Of a stretch of DNA of 64,000 nucleotides, positions 42,456 to 51,617 are shown piece by piece. This DNA comes from Panacagrimonas sp041603235 (GTDB taxonomy: Bacteria; Pseudomonadota; Gammaproteobacteria; Nevskiales; Nevskiaceae), in contig JBFIES010000003.1 in NCBI GenBank assembly GCA_041603235.1, positions 1 through 64,000 of the forward strand, given 5' to 3'. The notes beneath the pieces were generated by a model. That model was not told where the DNA came from. It did no database searches and worked only from the letters and a program-made list of their open reading frames with translations. The position numbers and the translations under genes are program-made. Numbering within the stretch: the stretch's first letter is position 1; every line of letters begins with the position of its first letter.

Positions 42456-43577
42456 TCAGGCATCGCCTTTGGAGAGAATCACAAATGCCGCAACGCGATC
42501 ACGACCGAATTGCGCCATGCGTTCAAAGCTGGCGTGAGAGATAGGAACATTCTGGCAATCGATTGGCCGCTGCTCGCCTTCAGTCGGGTCAGGGTCGTGC
42601 AGGTAAAGACACTCCGAGTCGATGGCGGTAATGACGACCCAGTGCGGTGATTTGCGCCGGTCCATGCGGTAAGTGCTGATGAGCGCCAGCACGAGTTTCC
42701 GCTGGGAAATCCAGCGCCGGATTCGCTGGCTGGTGACGCCGTCGTAGCGAACGTCAATGCCGGTACGGGCAGCCTCGGACACAAATTGTTTGTGTACCAG
42801 TGTCACCACGTCCTTTTTTTGCTGACTGCGGACGCCATCCACAAACAGAGGGCTGCGCCGGTTGAGCACCACACGGGCCTGATAGCCGCGTCGATGGGCC
42901 GAAAGGGCCAGGCCAATTGGATGGCAGCCGCCGTGACCGGAGGTCATATAGATGGTGGTGGCTTCCCGCCAGATGTCGAGTTCCAGCGTGCGTTTCAGTT
43001 TCAGTTCCGGGGTCAGCGAGGCCATCGCCATCATGCAGGCCGCGGGTCCGCAGGTGAATTCTGTGGTCTGTCGGTACCAGGGAACGTCAAGATGTTCGAG
43101 GTGCTCGGGAAGTTTGCGGATGCGCTTTTGCATGCGCAGTGCAGTCTGATGATCTTCGTAGTACTCAGGATGCCGGCCAAACACCACGTAGCCAAGATTC
43201 TCATATAGCTTGATCGCCGCGTGATTTTGCTCGGCCACTTCCAGGCGCATGTCGATTCGTCCTGACTCCGCTGCGCGTTGCTCCAGTGCTAGAAGCAGCT
43301 GGCGCGCGATGCCGCCGCCTCGCGCCTCGGTAGAGACGGCAAGCGAATAGAGACGCGCCAGACGGGTTCCGCGATGCAGCAGAACCAGTCCGTACGCGAG
43401 CAGTGCGCCTTCTCTGCGTGCAACCAGCATCAGACCATTGCTGGCCAGAATCCAGTGACGCAGACGACGTTTGCTGAGGCGGTCGGTGTCGAAGCAGGCC
43501 TGCTCAAGGGCGTCCAGCGCATCGAGATCATCGAGGCTTGCAGCTTCAATTTCCAGGCTGGAAGTTGTGCGCGTCAT
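42456..43577 (-). CDS. GNAT acetyltransferase fused to C39-like peptidase
   Basis: 373 residues, two domains. Residues 8-150 are GNAT/RimI-like with acetyl-CoA motif ARGGGIARQLL (85-95) and YENLGYVVFGR. Residues 165-370 are a papain-like C39 fold: Q170, C176 (QTTEFTCGPAACMMAMA), H312 (SPHWVVI), Asp at 328-330 (LHDPD). C39 enzymes cut after double-Gly leaders or act on peptides. It overlaps the DUF2817 gene by 4 bases and closes a three-gene unit with the ATP-grasp ligase. Suggested function: maturation, acetylation and cleavage of a ligated peptide (inference). Confidence 0.85.
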   Translation of the reverse strand: MTRTTSSLEIEAASLDDLDALDALEQACFDTDRLSKRRLRHWILASNGLMLVARREGALLAYGLVLLHRGTRLARLYSLAVSTEARGGGIARQLLLALEQRAAESGRIDMRLEVAEQNHAAIKLYENLGYVVFGRHPEYYEDHQTALRMQKRIRKLPEHLEHLDVPWYRQTTEFTCGPAACMMAMASLTPELKLKRTLELDIWREATTIYMTSGHGGCHPIGLALSAHRRGYQARVVLNRRSPLFVDGVRSQQKKDVVTLVHKQFVSEAARTGIDVRYDGVTSQRIRRWISQRKLVLALISTYRMDRRKSPHWVVITAIDSECLYLHDPDPTEGEQRPIDCQNVPISHASFERMAQFGRDRVAAFVILSKGDA

Positions 43578-44677
43578 GACAGTGCCAGCAATGTGCGAAA
43601 GACTTCATCGCCGCGCTGCACGACGCAGTTCCGCCAGGTGGCATCATCGGGGCAGAAGTGCGCCAGCATGGGCTCGCGCACGACGGCCCACCCGGCATCA
43701 TCGCGACGCTTGGGTGTTCGTTCAGCCCAGAACCGGTGATCCTCCTCCAGGCAACCGAACAGTTCAGCGGCGCTGTTCGTGCCAAATTCCAAGGTGAGGA
43801 AAAAGCTGCTGTCGTTCATTCCGGCATGCCAGGCATAGTCCAGCAGGCCATGCTTGGGTACAGAAGACGAGCTCCCATCAGCGGGAAGCGTGATCTGTGA
43901 GCCAAAGGCTGCGAGGCTGGCGCGAAGCCCAGCGGAATCCAGCGGGTGATCGCAAATCAGCTCGCCTTCGCCGCGTGGTCCCAAGCCGGTGTGCAGATCA
44001 ATCACGTGCAAGGTGCGGGTGAACAAAGCTCTGCTGCGAATCAATCGCTCGATGACCTTGCGGCCGTGGCTGGCCTGATGGCCGCCGAAGAACGGGGCCT
44101 TGGGATCTCCGTATTGCCCGCCGCTGACGGCGATCTCGAAGCGCCGCTGGCCGAGTTCGTTTTGCAGATCCTGCAATGCGCTGACGCGTGCATCCCGGTC
44201 TTGTAGCTGCAGGCAGTCGCGGACACGTGCGTAGTCCGCATTGGCGGGCAGCTGCGCGAAGTCGATGAAATTGCGGTTGAGGTCGATACCCTGCTCGTCG
44301 CAGCGTCGATACCAGGCCATGCCCCAGGGCGTGAGCGCGTGGATGCAAAGCAACGCAGTGTCAGCCGGCAGCTTTTGCCTGCCAGCCTGCAGAGCTTCGA
44401 GCCAATGGCACTGGATGGCGTTGCCGGCATAGCCTTCGATACCGTGCGTGCCACTAATAGTGACGATCACGCGCGGCGCGTCGGCTGCACCCAGCCACAG
44501 ACAATCAGTGGCCAGCGCTTCGCCGTCAGGGCCCTTGAGCGCGTGCGGTATGGACTCGATCTGCGCGGATGCGCCAAAGGCTGATGCCATTGCAAGCCAG
44601 TTTTTGCGGGCTTCCAGGTATCGTGAAGTGAAGCGCATGTCGCTGAAATGAGTCGGTGCTGTCTGGCGCGGGTTCAC
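43574..44677 (-). CDS. DUF2817, M14-like zinc carboxypeptidase
   Basis: 367 residues. Zinc-site motif SGTHGIEGYAG (H78, E81), then HVIDLHTGLGPRGEGELICD with the third ligand His, and the general-base region LTLEFGT. This is the M14 succinylglutamate-desuccinylase/carboxypeptidase-like group. It overlaps both neighbours by 4 bases, so the three genes are translationally coupled. It may remove residues added by the ATP-grasp ligase (inference). Confidence 0.85.
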   Translation of the reverse strand: MNPRQTAPTHFSDMRFTSRYLEARKNWLAMASAFGASAQIESIPHALKGPDGEALATDCLWLGAADAPRVIVTISGTHGIEGYAGNAIQCHWLEALQAGRQKLPADTALLCIHALTPWGMAWYRRCDEQGIDLNRNFIDFAQLPANADYARVRDCLQLQDRDARVSALQDLQNELGQRRFEIAVSGGQYGDPKAPFFGGHQASHGRKVIERLIRSRALFTRTLHVIDLHTGLGPRGEGELICDHPLDSAGLRASLAAFGSQITLPADGSSSSVPKHGLLDYAWHAGMNDSSFFLTLEFGTNSAAELFGCLEEDHRFWAERTPKRRDDAGWAVVREPMLAHFCPDDATWRNCVVQRGDEVFRTLLALS

Positions 44678-46143
44678 CGGCCGCGTTCCTCCAGTCTGCG
44701 AACGAACTCGCCCATGAGTTGCATGTAAAGCTCGTCGCCTACAAATGCATCCTCGACGCCGTGATCAAGACTTGGGTTGTCGTTGACCTCAATCACGTAC
44801 ACCTTGTTGCCGTGCTGCTTGAGGTCAATGCCGTAGAAGCCGTCACCGATGATGGCTGCCGCTTTCAGGGCAGCATCAAGAACCGGGCGGGGCACTTCGA
44901 AGGTGGGCAAGGTTTCGAACTTGCCGCTGTCCACGCGCGAGCCGCCGTGTTTGTAGATCTGCCAATGATTGCGCGCCATGTAGTAGCGGCAGGCATAAAG
45001 AGGGCGGTGATTGAGCACGCCGATACGCCAGTCATACTCGGTGTAGAGAAACTCCTGCGCGATCACCAGATCGGAGCGTTCGAGATAGTCGCGCAGCCGA
45101 GTGCTGAGTTCTGCACGGTCTGCAACCTTGGTGACGCCGAGTGAAAACGCGCTGTTGGGAATCTTGAGCACCATGGGATACCCAAATTCCAGTTCCAGCT
45201 GATTGATCTGAGCTTCGCTGTAGCCCGAAACAATTCGCGTCTTGGGTGTTGGTACATGCTGATAGGTGAACGCGTCTTGCAAGAAGACCTTGTTGCAGCA
45301 GCGCAGGATTGAGGTCGGATCATCAATCACGACCAGGCCTTCCAGTTCAGCAGCACGTGCGAAGCGGTAGGTGTGATGATCGATCTCTGTGGTTTCCCGA
45401 ATGAACAGCGCGTCGAACTCCGCCAGGCGCGGATAATCCGAGGGCAGGATCAGCTCGGTTGCCAGGCCCAGCTTTTCGGCAGCCCTTTGCATTCTCTTCA
45501 GCGCCTGCGCGTCACTCGGTGGCAGTTTCTCTTCTGGATTGACGAGAATGGCCAGGTCCCACCGGCTTGATTTGAGACGTTTGGGTCCGCGCCACAAGCC
45601 GCCGGCGAAGGACTCCAGATAGCCATGAAACTGGCTGGTTTCTTCGGCATTGAGCGATGCAAAAGAACCCACCTGAATCGCGCCCACCTGCCATTGCCCG
45701 CGCCACACCAGCTTCACGTCAAGAATGGGACAGGGGAACTGTTCGAACAGTTTGCTCGCAATGCCGGATAACTCCGGAAGATTGCAGCGGCCAAAGAAAG
45801 TGCGAAAGCTCAGCGTGTCGTCCACTGCTGTCAGTCCATCCAGCCCCGGACGTTCCAGGTCGGGCAGGCTGCCGGTCTGGAGTAGGTACAGTTCCTGATT
45901 GCCCAGATCGATGAGCGTGTTCACGGACGGCACCACGCGGTGGCCGCGTGCTTCGGCCAGAAGCGAGCAGTAATAGCCTTTGCTCAGATAGCGGCTGGTT
46001 CCGCAAAGATTGATGACACGCGTGCTGCGCTCGCCCTTGACGGGATAGTCCGCAAGATAGGTGTCCAGACTCAACACCCGTGCGCCTTGCGCAACCCGGG
46101 ACCATTCGGCGGGGTCTTCCACCACCAATAAAACTTTGGACAT
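44674..46143 (-). CDS. RimK-like ATP-grasp ligase
   Basis: 489 residues: a unique N-terminal domain of about 200 residues (NLCGTSRYLSKGYYCSLLAE, CPILDVKLVWRGQWQV) and a C-terminal ATP-grasp domain (about 235-485) with FGYPMVLKIPNSAFSLGVTK, EFLYTEYDWRIGVLNHRPLY and VYVIEVNDNPSLDHG (metal ligands). RimK proteins add glutamates or other residues to protein or peptide C-termini. First gene of the unit with the peptidase and GNAT-C39 genes; the substrate is not encoded recognisably nearby. Confidence 0.9.
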   Translation of the reverse strand: MSKVLLVVEDPAEWSRVAQGARVLSLDTYLADYPVKGERSTRVINLCGTSRYLSKGYYCSLLAEARGHRVVPSVNTLIDLGNQELYLLQTGSLPDLERPGLDGLTAVDDTLSFRTFFGRCNLPELSGIASKLFEQFPCPILDVKLVWRGQWQVGAIQVGSFASLNAEETSQFHGYLESFAGGLWRGPKRLKSSRWDLAILVNPEEKLPPSDAQALKRMQRAAEKLGLATELILPSDYPRLAEFDALFIRETTEIDHHTYRFARAAELEGLVVIDDPTSILRCCNKVFLQDAFTYQHVPTPKTRIVSGYSEAQINQLELEFGYPMVLKIPNSAFSLGVTKVADRAELSTRLRDYLERSDLVIAQEFLYTEYDWRIGVLNHRPLYACRYYMARNHWQIYKHGGSRVDSGKFETLPTFEVPRPVLDAALKAAAIIGDGFYGIDLKQHGNKVYVIEVNDNPSLDHGVEDAFVGDELYMQLMGEFVRRLEERGR

Positions 46144-46344
46144 GCCGCATTTCCTGAAAGCAGGCTCCGCCTGGAGCCGACCGCAAGAAACGGGTCGACC
46201 TATTGCCGGGCGGCGCGACGAACAGGCGCGCGCATATCAGCAGATTTTGCGGGTCATATCAATGAATAATCCTGAAGCGATTCAGATCAGTTGATCAGCG
46301 GTATCTGAAGTGCCCGGAAGCGCGAAGCTGGCGGTGAAGACGAG

Positions 46345-46375
46345 GCCAAGACCCGCTTTCCGGGCCTTGGCTTTT
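46345..46375. terminator. Hairpin in spacer
   Basis: GCCAAG-a-CCCG (46345-46355) pairs with CGGG-c-CTTGGC (46361-46371), followed by TTTT on the plus strand. It lies between the leftward thiolase and ATP-grasp genes, so the T-tract is on the strand opposite to the genes; role uncertain. Confidence 0.45.
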
Positions 46376-46441
46376 ACTGAATCAAAGGCGGTCAGTAAGG
46401 GGGGCGAGGATGCCCGGCCCTTGCGGCGCGTGCCTGCGGTT

Positions 46442-47629
46442 TCAGGCGGCGTTGAGGCCGTACATCGTCACCACACAGGCGCCGCCCAGTCCCAGGTTGT
46501 GCTGCAGCGCAATTCTGGGCTTGTCGACCTGACGCACACCGCAACGGCCGCGCAGCTGGTCCACCAGCTCTGTGCACTGTGCCAGTCCGGTTGCGCCCAG
46601 CGGATGCCCCTTGCTGAGCAGACCGCCCGATGGATTGGTGACCACGCGACCGCCGTAGGTGTTGTCCCCGTCGGCAATGAATTTTTCCGTGCTGCCTTCC
46701 GGTGTCAGGCCCAGACCTTCGTAGGTCAGCACCTCGTTAGCGGTGAAGCAGTCGTGTAGTTCGCAGACGTCTACGTCTTCGGGTCCTACGCCGGCCTGCT
46801 CATAGACTTGTCTGGAGGCTGCGCCGGTCATGTCATAGCCGATGGCCTTGATCATGGAGCCCTGGTCGAACGTTGAGCTGAAGTCGGTGACCAGTGACTG
46901 GCCAAGAATCACGATGTCTGACTTCAGGCCATGTTTCTTCGCAAAGACTTCGCTGACGACGATTGCCGCGGCCGCTCCGCAGGTGGGCGGGCAGCATTGC
47001 AGACGCGTCATGGGGCCAAAGATCACCGGCGATGCAAGTACCTGCTCCTCAGTGACCAGATCGCGGAATATCGCCTTGTCATTGTGCTGCGCATGCTTGC
47101 GTGCCTTGACTGACACCCGCGCAAAGACTTCCGGACCAACGTTGTACTTCTCCAGATATTCAGCGCCTGCAGTGCCGAACATGTGGGGCGCCATGGGTGC
47201 TTCCGGCGCCGGCTTGAGCTGCTGGGCCACGTCAATGAAAGCGCCAAGCGGGTTGGGGCGGTCATTGAAGTGACTCACCAGAGCGCCGGGCTGCATCTGT
47301 TCAAAGCCGACGGCGAGGGCGCACTCAACCACGCCGCTCTGCACGGCCTGACGTGCCAGGAACAGCGCGCTGGAGCCCGTGGAGCAATTGTTGTTGACGT
47401 TGATGACAGGCACGCCGCTCATGCCAACGTGATAGATCGCCCGCTGTCCACAGGTGCTGTCGCCGTAGACATAGCCGGCATAGACCTGCTGGATCTTGTC
47501 GTAGGCCACCTCAGCGTCTTCAAGGGCCAGTGCGATTGCCTTGGCACCCATGATGTCGTAGCTCTCGGACTTGCCGGGCTTGACGAAAGGGATCATGCCG
47601 ACGCCGGCAACGAGTGTTTTCTGGCTCAT
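46442..47629 (-). CDS. Thiolase (SCP-x/lipid-transfer type)
   Basis: ATG 47629 (AGGAACAATGAC upstream) is chosen over ATG 47665. 395 residues: catalytic Cys82 in NNNCSTGSSALFLARQAV, ELHDCFTANEVLTYEGLG, and GHPLGATGLAQCTEL near the C-terminus with the catalytic His, while the final Cys loop is NLGLGGACVVTMYG. The group removes acetyl- or propionyl-CoA from branched or sterol-type side chains. Stands alone, divergent from the third MDR copy at 47832, suggesting joint control. Confidence 0.92.
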   Translation of the reverse strand: MSQKTLVAGVGMIPFVKPGKSESYDIMGAKAIALALEDAEVAYDKIQQVYAGYVYGDSTCGQRAIYHVGMSGVPVINVNNNCSTGSSALFLARQAVQSGVVECALAVGFEQMQPGALVSHFNDRPNPLGAFIDVAQQLKPAPEAPMAPHMFGTAGAEYLEKYNVGPEVFARVSVKARKHAQHNDKAIFRDLVTEEQVLASPVIFGPMTRLQCCPPTCGAAAAIVVSEVFAKKHGLKSDIVILGQSLVTDFSSTFDQGSMIKAIGYDMTGAASRQVYEQAGVGPEDVDVCELHDCFTANEVLTYEGLGLTPEGSTEKFIADGDNTYGGRVVTNPSGGLLSKGHPLGATGLAQCTELVDQLRGRCGVRQVDKPRIALQHNLGLGGACVVTMYGLNAA

Positions 47630-47831
47630 GTCATTGTTCCTGGACAACGCGATCAGCTCGGGCAAATCGCTGGAAGTTGGGGTTGGTTATGATGATCTGA
47701 GGGGGCGGACAGGGCCAGCCGGGTGCGCCCTTATTTTCCGCACATTTTTAGCCGCCCTTTCGGGTGGGGCCTTCAAACTGAAGAAGCGGGACACTGACAA
47801 TCATACAAATCTATTCAAGGAGAGCTGACAG

Positions 47832-48854
47832 ATGAGCACCTCGCGCTGCTGGTATTTCAACAAGATGCCCAAGAAGGATATCGAGGCCGATACCCTGGTG
47901 ATGCGCGAGGAAGCGCGACCGACCATTGAAGACGGTCAGATTTTGTTGCGATCCATCTATCTGTCCATGGACGCTACCAACCGGCTCTGGCTCAGCGACA
48001 TGGATCTGTACATGGACCCGATCCGCCCCGGCGAAGCCATGAAGGGTTTTCAGCTGGCAGAGGTGGTGGAATCCAGGAATCCGAACTTCCCGGTGGGTTC
48101 GCTGGCTGCAGGTTTGGCTCCCTGGGCGGAGTATTCAGTCAGTGATGGCACCGGATTCTCCATCATGCCGCGCATCGAAGGTCTGGAACTGGCGGAAGCC
48201 TTTGGCGTGCTCGCCATTGCCGGACCCACTGCCCTGGTGGGCCTGATGGAAGTGGGCCGCCCCAAGAAGGGTGATGTGGTGGTGGTCACCGCTGCCGCTG
48301 GCGCCGTGGGCATGCTGGTTGGCCAGATTGCAAAGATTCACGGCTGCACCACCATCGGCATTGCCGGTGGGGCCGAAAAATGTGGTTGGCTCAAGAATGA
48401 GTTCGGCTATGACTACGCCATCGACTACAAGAACGAGAACGTGATCGAGCGGCTGCGTGAGTATGCGCCGCAAGGTGTGGATCTGCAGTTCGAAAACGTT
48501 GGCGGCGAAATGCTCGACGCTGGCCTGACCGTCATGAAGGATTTTGGAACGGTGGTGATTTGCGGCCTGATCTCAACCTACAACAACACCGCGAGCGACA
48601 AGATTCCTGGCCCTTACATGTTCCGCAACGTGATCATGCGACGCCTGCGCATTGAGGGCTTCGTGATTCTCGATTACCTCGACAAGTATCCGCAGTATCA
48701 GGAAAAGCTGGCTGGCTGGATGTTGCAGGGCAAACTCAAGGCTCGCATGCATGTGGTTCCCGGTGTGGAGAATTGCGTGGACGCGCTGAAGATGCTCTAC
48801 ACCAGCGCCAACACCGGCAAGGTGCTGGTGAAGATGGGCGAAGAACCCGCCTAA
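47832..48854 (+). CDS. Zinc-free MDR family NADP-dependent oxidoreductase, copy 3
   Basis: 340 residues with AGGAGAGCTGAC before the ATG. SIYLSMDATNRLWLSD, PTALVGLMEVGRPKKGD, VTAAAGAVGMLVGQIAKIHG and QFENVGGEMLDAG show the same family as the copies at 40277 and 41361, and closest resemblance is to copy 1 (MDATNRLWLSD versus LDPTNRVWMSD). Followed by a strong hairpin. Divergent with the thiolase gene. Confidence 0.9.
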   Translation: MSTSRCWYFNKMPKKDIEADTLVMREEARPTIEDGQILLRSIYLSMDATNRLWLSDMDLYMDPIRPGEAMKGFQLAEVVESRNPNFPVGSLAAGLAPWAEYSVSDGTGFSIMPRIEGLELAEAFGVLAIAGPTALVGLMEVGRPKKGDVVVVTAAAGAVGMLVGQIAKIHGCTTIGIAGGAEKCGWLKNEFGYDYAIDYKNENVIERLREYAPQGVDLQFENVGGEMLDAGLTVMKDFGTVVICGLISTYNNTASDKIPGPYMFRNVIMRRLRIEGFVILDYLDKYPQYQEKLAGWMLQGKLKARMHVVPGVENCVDALKMLYTSANTGKVLVKMGEEPA

Positions 48855-48871
48855 GATTTTGGCCGCGTTGT

Positions 48872-48905
48872 TCGCACCGGCCGAATGGCTTCGGTCGGTG
48901 CGAAT
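48872..48905 (+). terminator. 15-bp hairpin behind MDR copy 3
   Basis: TTCGCACCGGCCGAA (48872-48886), loop TGGC, TTCGGTCGGTGCGAA (48891-48905); one G-T pair. No long T-tract. Confidence 0.6.
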
Positions 48906-49477
48906 TGCGGCTAACTCTGCTCCGGTTCGCGCGAACCGTAGAGGTACTGCACACCCAACTCATCCACTTCCTCTTTGTGTGCTTGCCCGCAATGCATCAC
49001 AAAAACATCACCCGGGCCGAAGCGGCGAGCTGACCCGCCCTCAGGGGGGCGTCATTTCGCCAGACACGACCAGGCCGCGCACCTCGAAAGAGTGCGTGTG
49101 ATCGGTATTGATGCGGTCAGGCTCTTAGACCCCGGCGACGACTTGAAAATATTCAAGGACAGAGATGGGCCGTGATCTCTGCTTCTATCGTCGATCGTCA
49201 CTCCAATCTGGTGTTTTGGATTTCATTTCCCAATAGTTTCGTATCCTCTAGTAGATAAAGGTTCAAGCTGCTGTCGGAGAAACTTATTGTTCGCATAATT
49301 ATCGCGTTTTGACGTGGTTGTGGAGGATTGGGAGTGCTCGATTCAGTGCCGACAGCGAGCATTGCCCTGTAGGGTCAGCTCATTAATCGTCTCGGTCACC
49401 GAAAGTCTCTGGCGTCGCTAGAATGTATTGCGGCTGAGATTTGGCGTTGTGGTCATTGAAGGAGGATGCCAGCCAAC
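48906..49477. other. Long spacer with possible cupin relic
   Basis: No intact gene. A short cupin-like fragment lies at 49041-49124 on the minus strand; the rest is AT-richer and featureless to me. Confidence 0.45.
49041..49124 (-). pseudogene. Cupin C-terminal fragment (relic)
   Basis: Between TAA and TGA stops the minus strand encodes INTDHTHSFEVRGLVVSGEM, the typical metal-binding strand pair of small cupins (HTHSFEVRGLV). Only about 27 codons remain, so this is a fragment or chance resemblance. Confidence 0.3.
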
Positions 49478-50317
49478 ATGGATGACTGGACGAGACTAGA
49501 AGTCGAAGCGGTGGTAGAGGACTATCTGGCAATGCTGAGCGCAGAACTCTCTGGCACTCCCTACAACAAGTCCGCACATCGACGCGCGCTTCTTTTGCAA
49601 CTCAATAATCGGTCTGAGTCTTCCGTCGAATTTAAGCACGCCAACATTAGCGCTGCTCTCGTGGACGTTGGCTTTCCATACATAAATGGTTACAAACCGC
49701 GCTTCAATTATCAGCAGTTGCTTGCAGACGTGCTTTCCGTGCAATTATCTGCGGATGCTGCTTTGCATCAGATCGCCAGTGCGAGCGCTGACCAACCTAT
49801 GGCGGTTCCGGAAGTAGAGGACATTCTGGCGGTGCTAGAGAAAAGACCGGCTGTCGCAACTGAGTCGTCTCAGATTTCAGAGTCGGTAGCTCTACCGATC
49901 CGGCCCGCCACCAACTACATTGAGCGGGAAGCTCGCAATCGGTCGCTCGGTAAGGCTGGAGAGTACTTCGCTATCAACTTTGAACGCGCTCGCTTGATTC
50001 ATGCCGGGTGTGAGAGGTTGGCCGCCAAGATCGAGCATACTGCGGTGGTTAAAGGGGATTCCGAGGGCTATGACATCTTGTCGTATGAGGCTTCTGGCGC
50101 TGAGCGACTGATCGAAGTTAAGACGACGAAGTACGGAAATCTGACTCCGTTCTTTGTGTCAAGCAATGAGGTGGCAACATCTACCCGAAATGCCACCCGG
50201 TATCAGGTCTATCGCCTTTTCACATTCCAGACATCACCAAGGCTCTTTGTATTGCCAGGTGCAATTGCCGATAGTTGTCTGCTTACACCTAAGAGTTATC
50301 TTGCCTCCATCAGATGA
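49478..50317 (+). CDS. DUF3883-type PD-(D/E)XK protein
   Basis: 279 residues from ATG 49478 (AAGGAGG 12 bases upstream; ATG 49466 touches the ribosome binding site). The N-terminal 80 residues (LEVEAVVEDYLAMLSAELSG, SAHRRALLLQLNNRS, NISAALVDVGFPYINGYKPR) accompany many DUF3883 proteins. The C-terminal domain has a nuclease-like core EGYDILSYEASGAERLIEVK and TTK. DUF3883 is frequent in restriction and defence contexts. No partner gene lies alongside; it may be a solitary nuclease or its remnant. Confidence 0.72.
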   Translation: MDDWTRLEVEAVVEDYLAMLSAELSGTPYNKSAHRRALLLQLNNRSESSVEFKHANISAALVDVGFPYINGYKPRFNYQQLLADVLSVQLSADAALHQIASASADQPMAVPEVEDILAVLEKRPAVATESSQISESVALPIRPATNYIEREARNRSLGKAGEYFAINFERARLIHAGCERLAAKIEHTAVVKGDSEGYDILSYEASGAERLIEVKTTKYGNLTPFFVSSNEVATSTRNATRYQVYRLFTFQTSPRLFVLPGAIADSCLLTPKSYLASIR

Positions 50318-50446
50318 CGACCGATTAGCTTCTGCAGACGACGTCCCTGTCTCCCCAATGCGGGAGCACATTCAGAAAATGGAGCCCGAAGCATTGTTTG
50401 ATTAAGCTGAACCGCCATCACCTTGTTGGGCCATATCAATTTCGCC

Positions 50447-51583
50447 ATGGCTTCTGTCAGCACATTGCCGTCTACATCATCCATTGCGAATGCATCGCAA
50501 GCCCGTGATCTGCGCAAACAGGGGATCGACCCGGACTTCTGGTATCCGCTGGCCCGCAGCCGTGCGTTGAAGGCAGGGCGCACCCGGCAGGTAATGTTTG
50601 CGGGGCGCAAGATGGTTCTGGTGCGTCCAGAAAAGGGCGAGGTGTTTGCGCTTGAGGATCGCTGTGCTCACCGTCAGGTTCCTTTGTCACTCGGCGTGGT
50701 TCGTGCTGACAAGCTTCTGTGTCACTACCACTGCTGGACTTATGATCGAAGTGGTGCCTGCGTCAGCGTGCCGTATCTGGATGGTGAGCAGACGCGGCCC
50801 AATGGCGTGCGTGCGTTTCCTGTCAGAGAAGCGTACGGCCTGATTTTTGTCTATCCCGGCGACGTATCGGCCGCCGGTTTCCAGCAGTTTCCAGAGCTGC
50901 CTCGATTCTCCAGCACAGCCTACAAGACGCGCACGCTGGATCGTTCCATCGCCTGTCACTGGTCGTTCATGCACGAAAACCTGATGGACATGAATCATCA
51001 ATTCATGCACCGCAGTCTGATGGGGTCGGTGCGTGCAACGCCTTTGGACGTGCGCTCAGGCGATGATTGGGTAGAAGTGGATTACACCTTTCATCGCTCA
51101 GCCGGGAAGCAGCCGCTGGGTGAGCGACTGATGATCAATCGAAAGCAGAAACCGGACGCCGCTGCCGGCCGCATCGACAAGATGACCATCCGAACCCAGT
51201 ACCCCTACCAGCGTCTGCAGTTCTGGACGGCAGGAGCGGAGAAGCCTGCGCTTGATCTCTGGAACTGTTACGTACCCACGGATATCGCCCAGCGAAGGAA
51301 CCAGACATACGGCCTGATGATGGTGGGCAAACCGGGGGTGCCCGGCCTGATTCATCTGATCTGGCCTTTCATTACCTGGTTCACCAATGGCATTTTTGCG
51401 CAGGATCAGGAGATCGTTGAGGCGGAGCAGCGCGCCTTTGACGAACAGGGCGAAGACCGCAATCAGGAGATATTTCCTGCAATCCTGTCACTCCGCGAAT
51501 TGCTGCGGGAGAAAAGCGTTCCGCTTGGTGCGTCTTCAGTGGGTGCTGCGCCCATCAGGCTTGCCGATCTGCCGCGCGTCTGA
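50447..51583 (+). CDS. Rieske non-heme iron oxygenase, alpha subunit
   Basis: 378 residues from ATG 50447 (a TTG at 50423 is possible; neither has a clear ribosome binding site). Rieske [2Fe-2S] ligands C73-x-H75 and C92-x-x-H95. The catalytic iron motif is HENLMDMNHQFMH, with bridging Asp and two His (spacing HxxxH). The family (VanA/KshA-like) hydroxylates or demethylates aromatics, steroids or alkaloids with electrons from a reductase, not seen here. Single gene, 130 bases after DUF3883. Confidence 0.9.
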   Translation: MASVSTLPSTSSIANASQARDLRKQGIDPDFWYPLARSRALKAGRTRQVMFAGRKMVLVRPEKGEVFALEDRCAHRQVPLSLGVVRADKLLCHYHCWTYDRSGACVSVPYLDGEQTRPNGVRAFPVREAYGLIFVYPGDVSAAGFQQFPELPRFSSTAYKTRTLDRSIACHWSFMHENLMDMNHQFMHRSLMGSVRATPLDVRSGDDWVEVDYTFHRSAGKQPLGERLMINRKQKPDAAAGRIDKMTIRTQYPYQRLQFWTAGAEKPALDLWNCYVPTDIAQRRNQTYGLMMVGKPGVPGLIHLIWPFITWFTNGIFAQDQEIVEAEQRAFDEQGEDRNQEIFPAILSLRELLREKSVPLGASSVGAAPIRLADLPRV

Positions 51584-51617
51584 AGCGTGGCGCAACTGGA
51601 GCAGTACCGGCGGCCTT

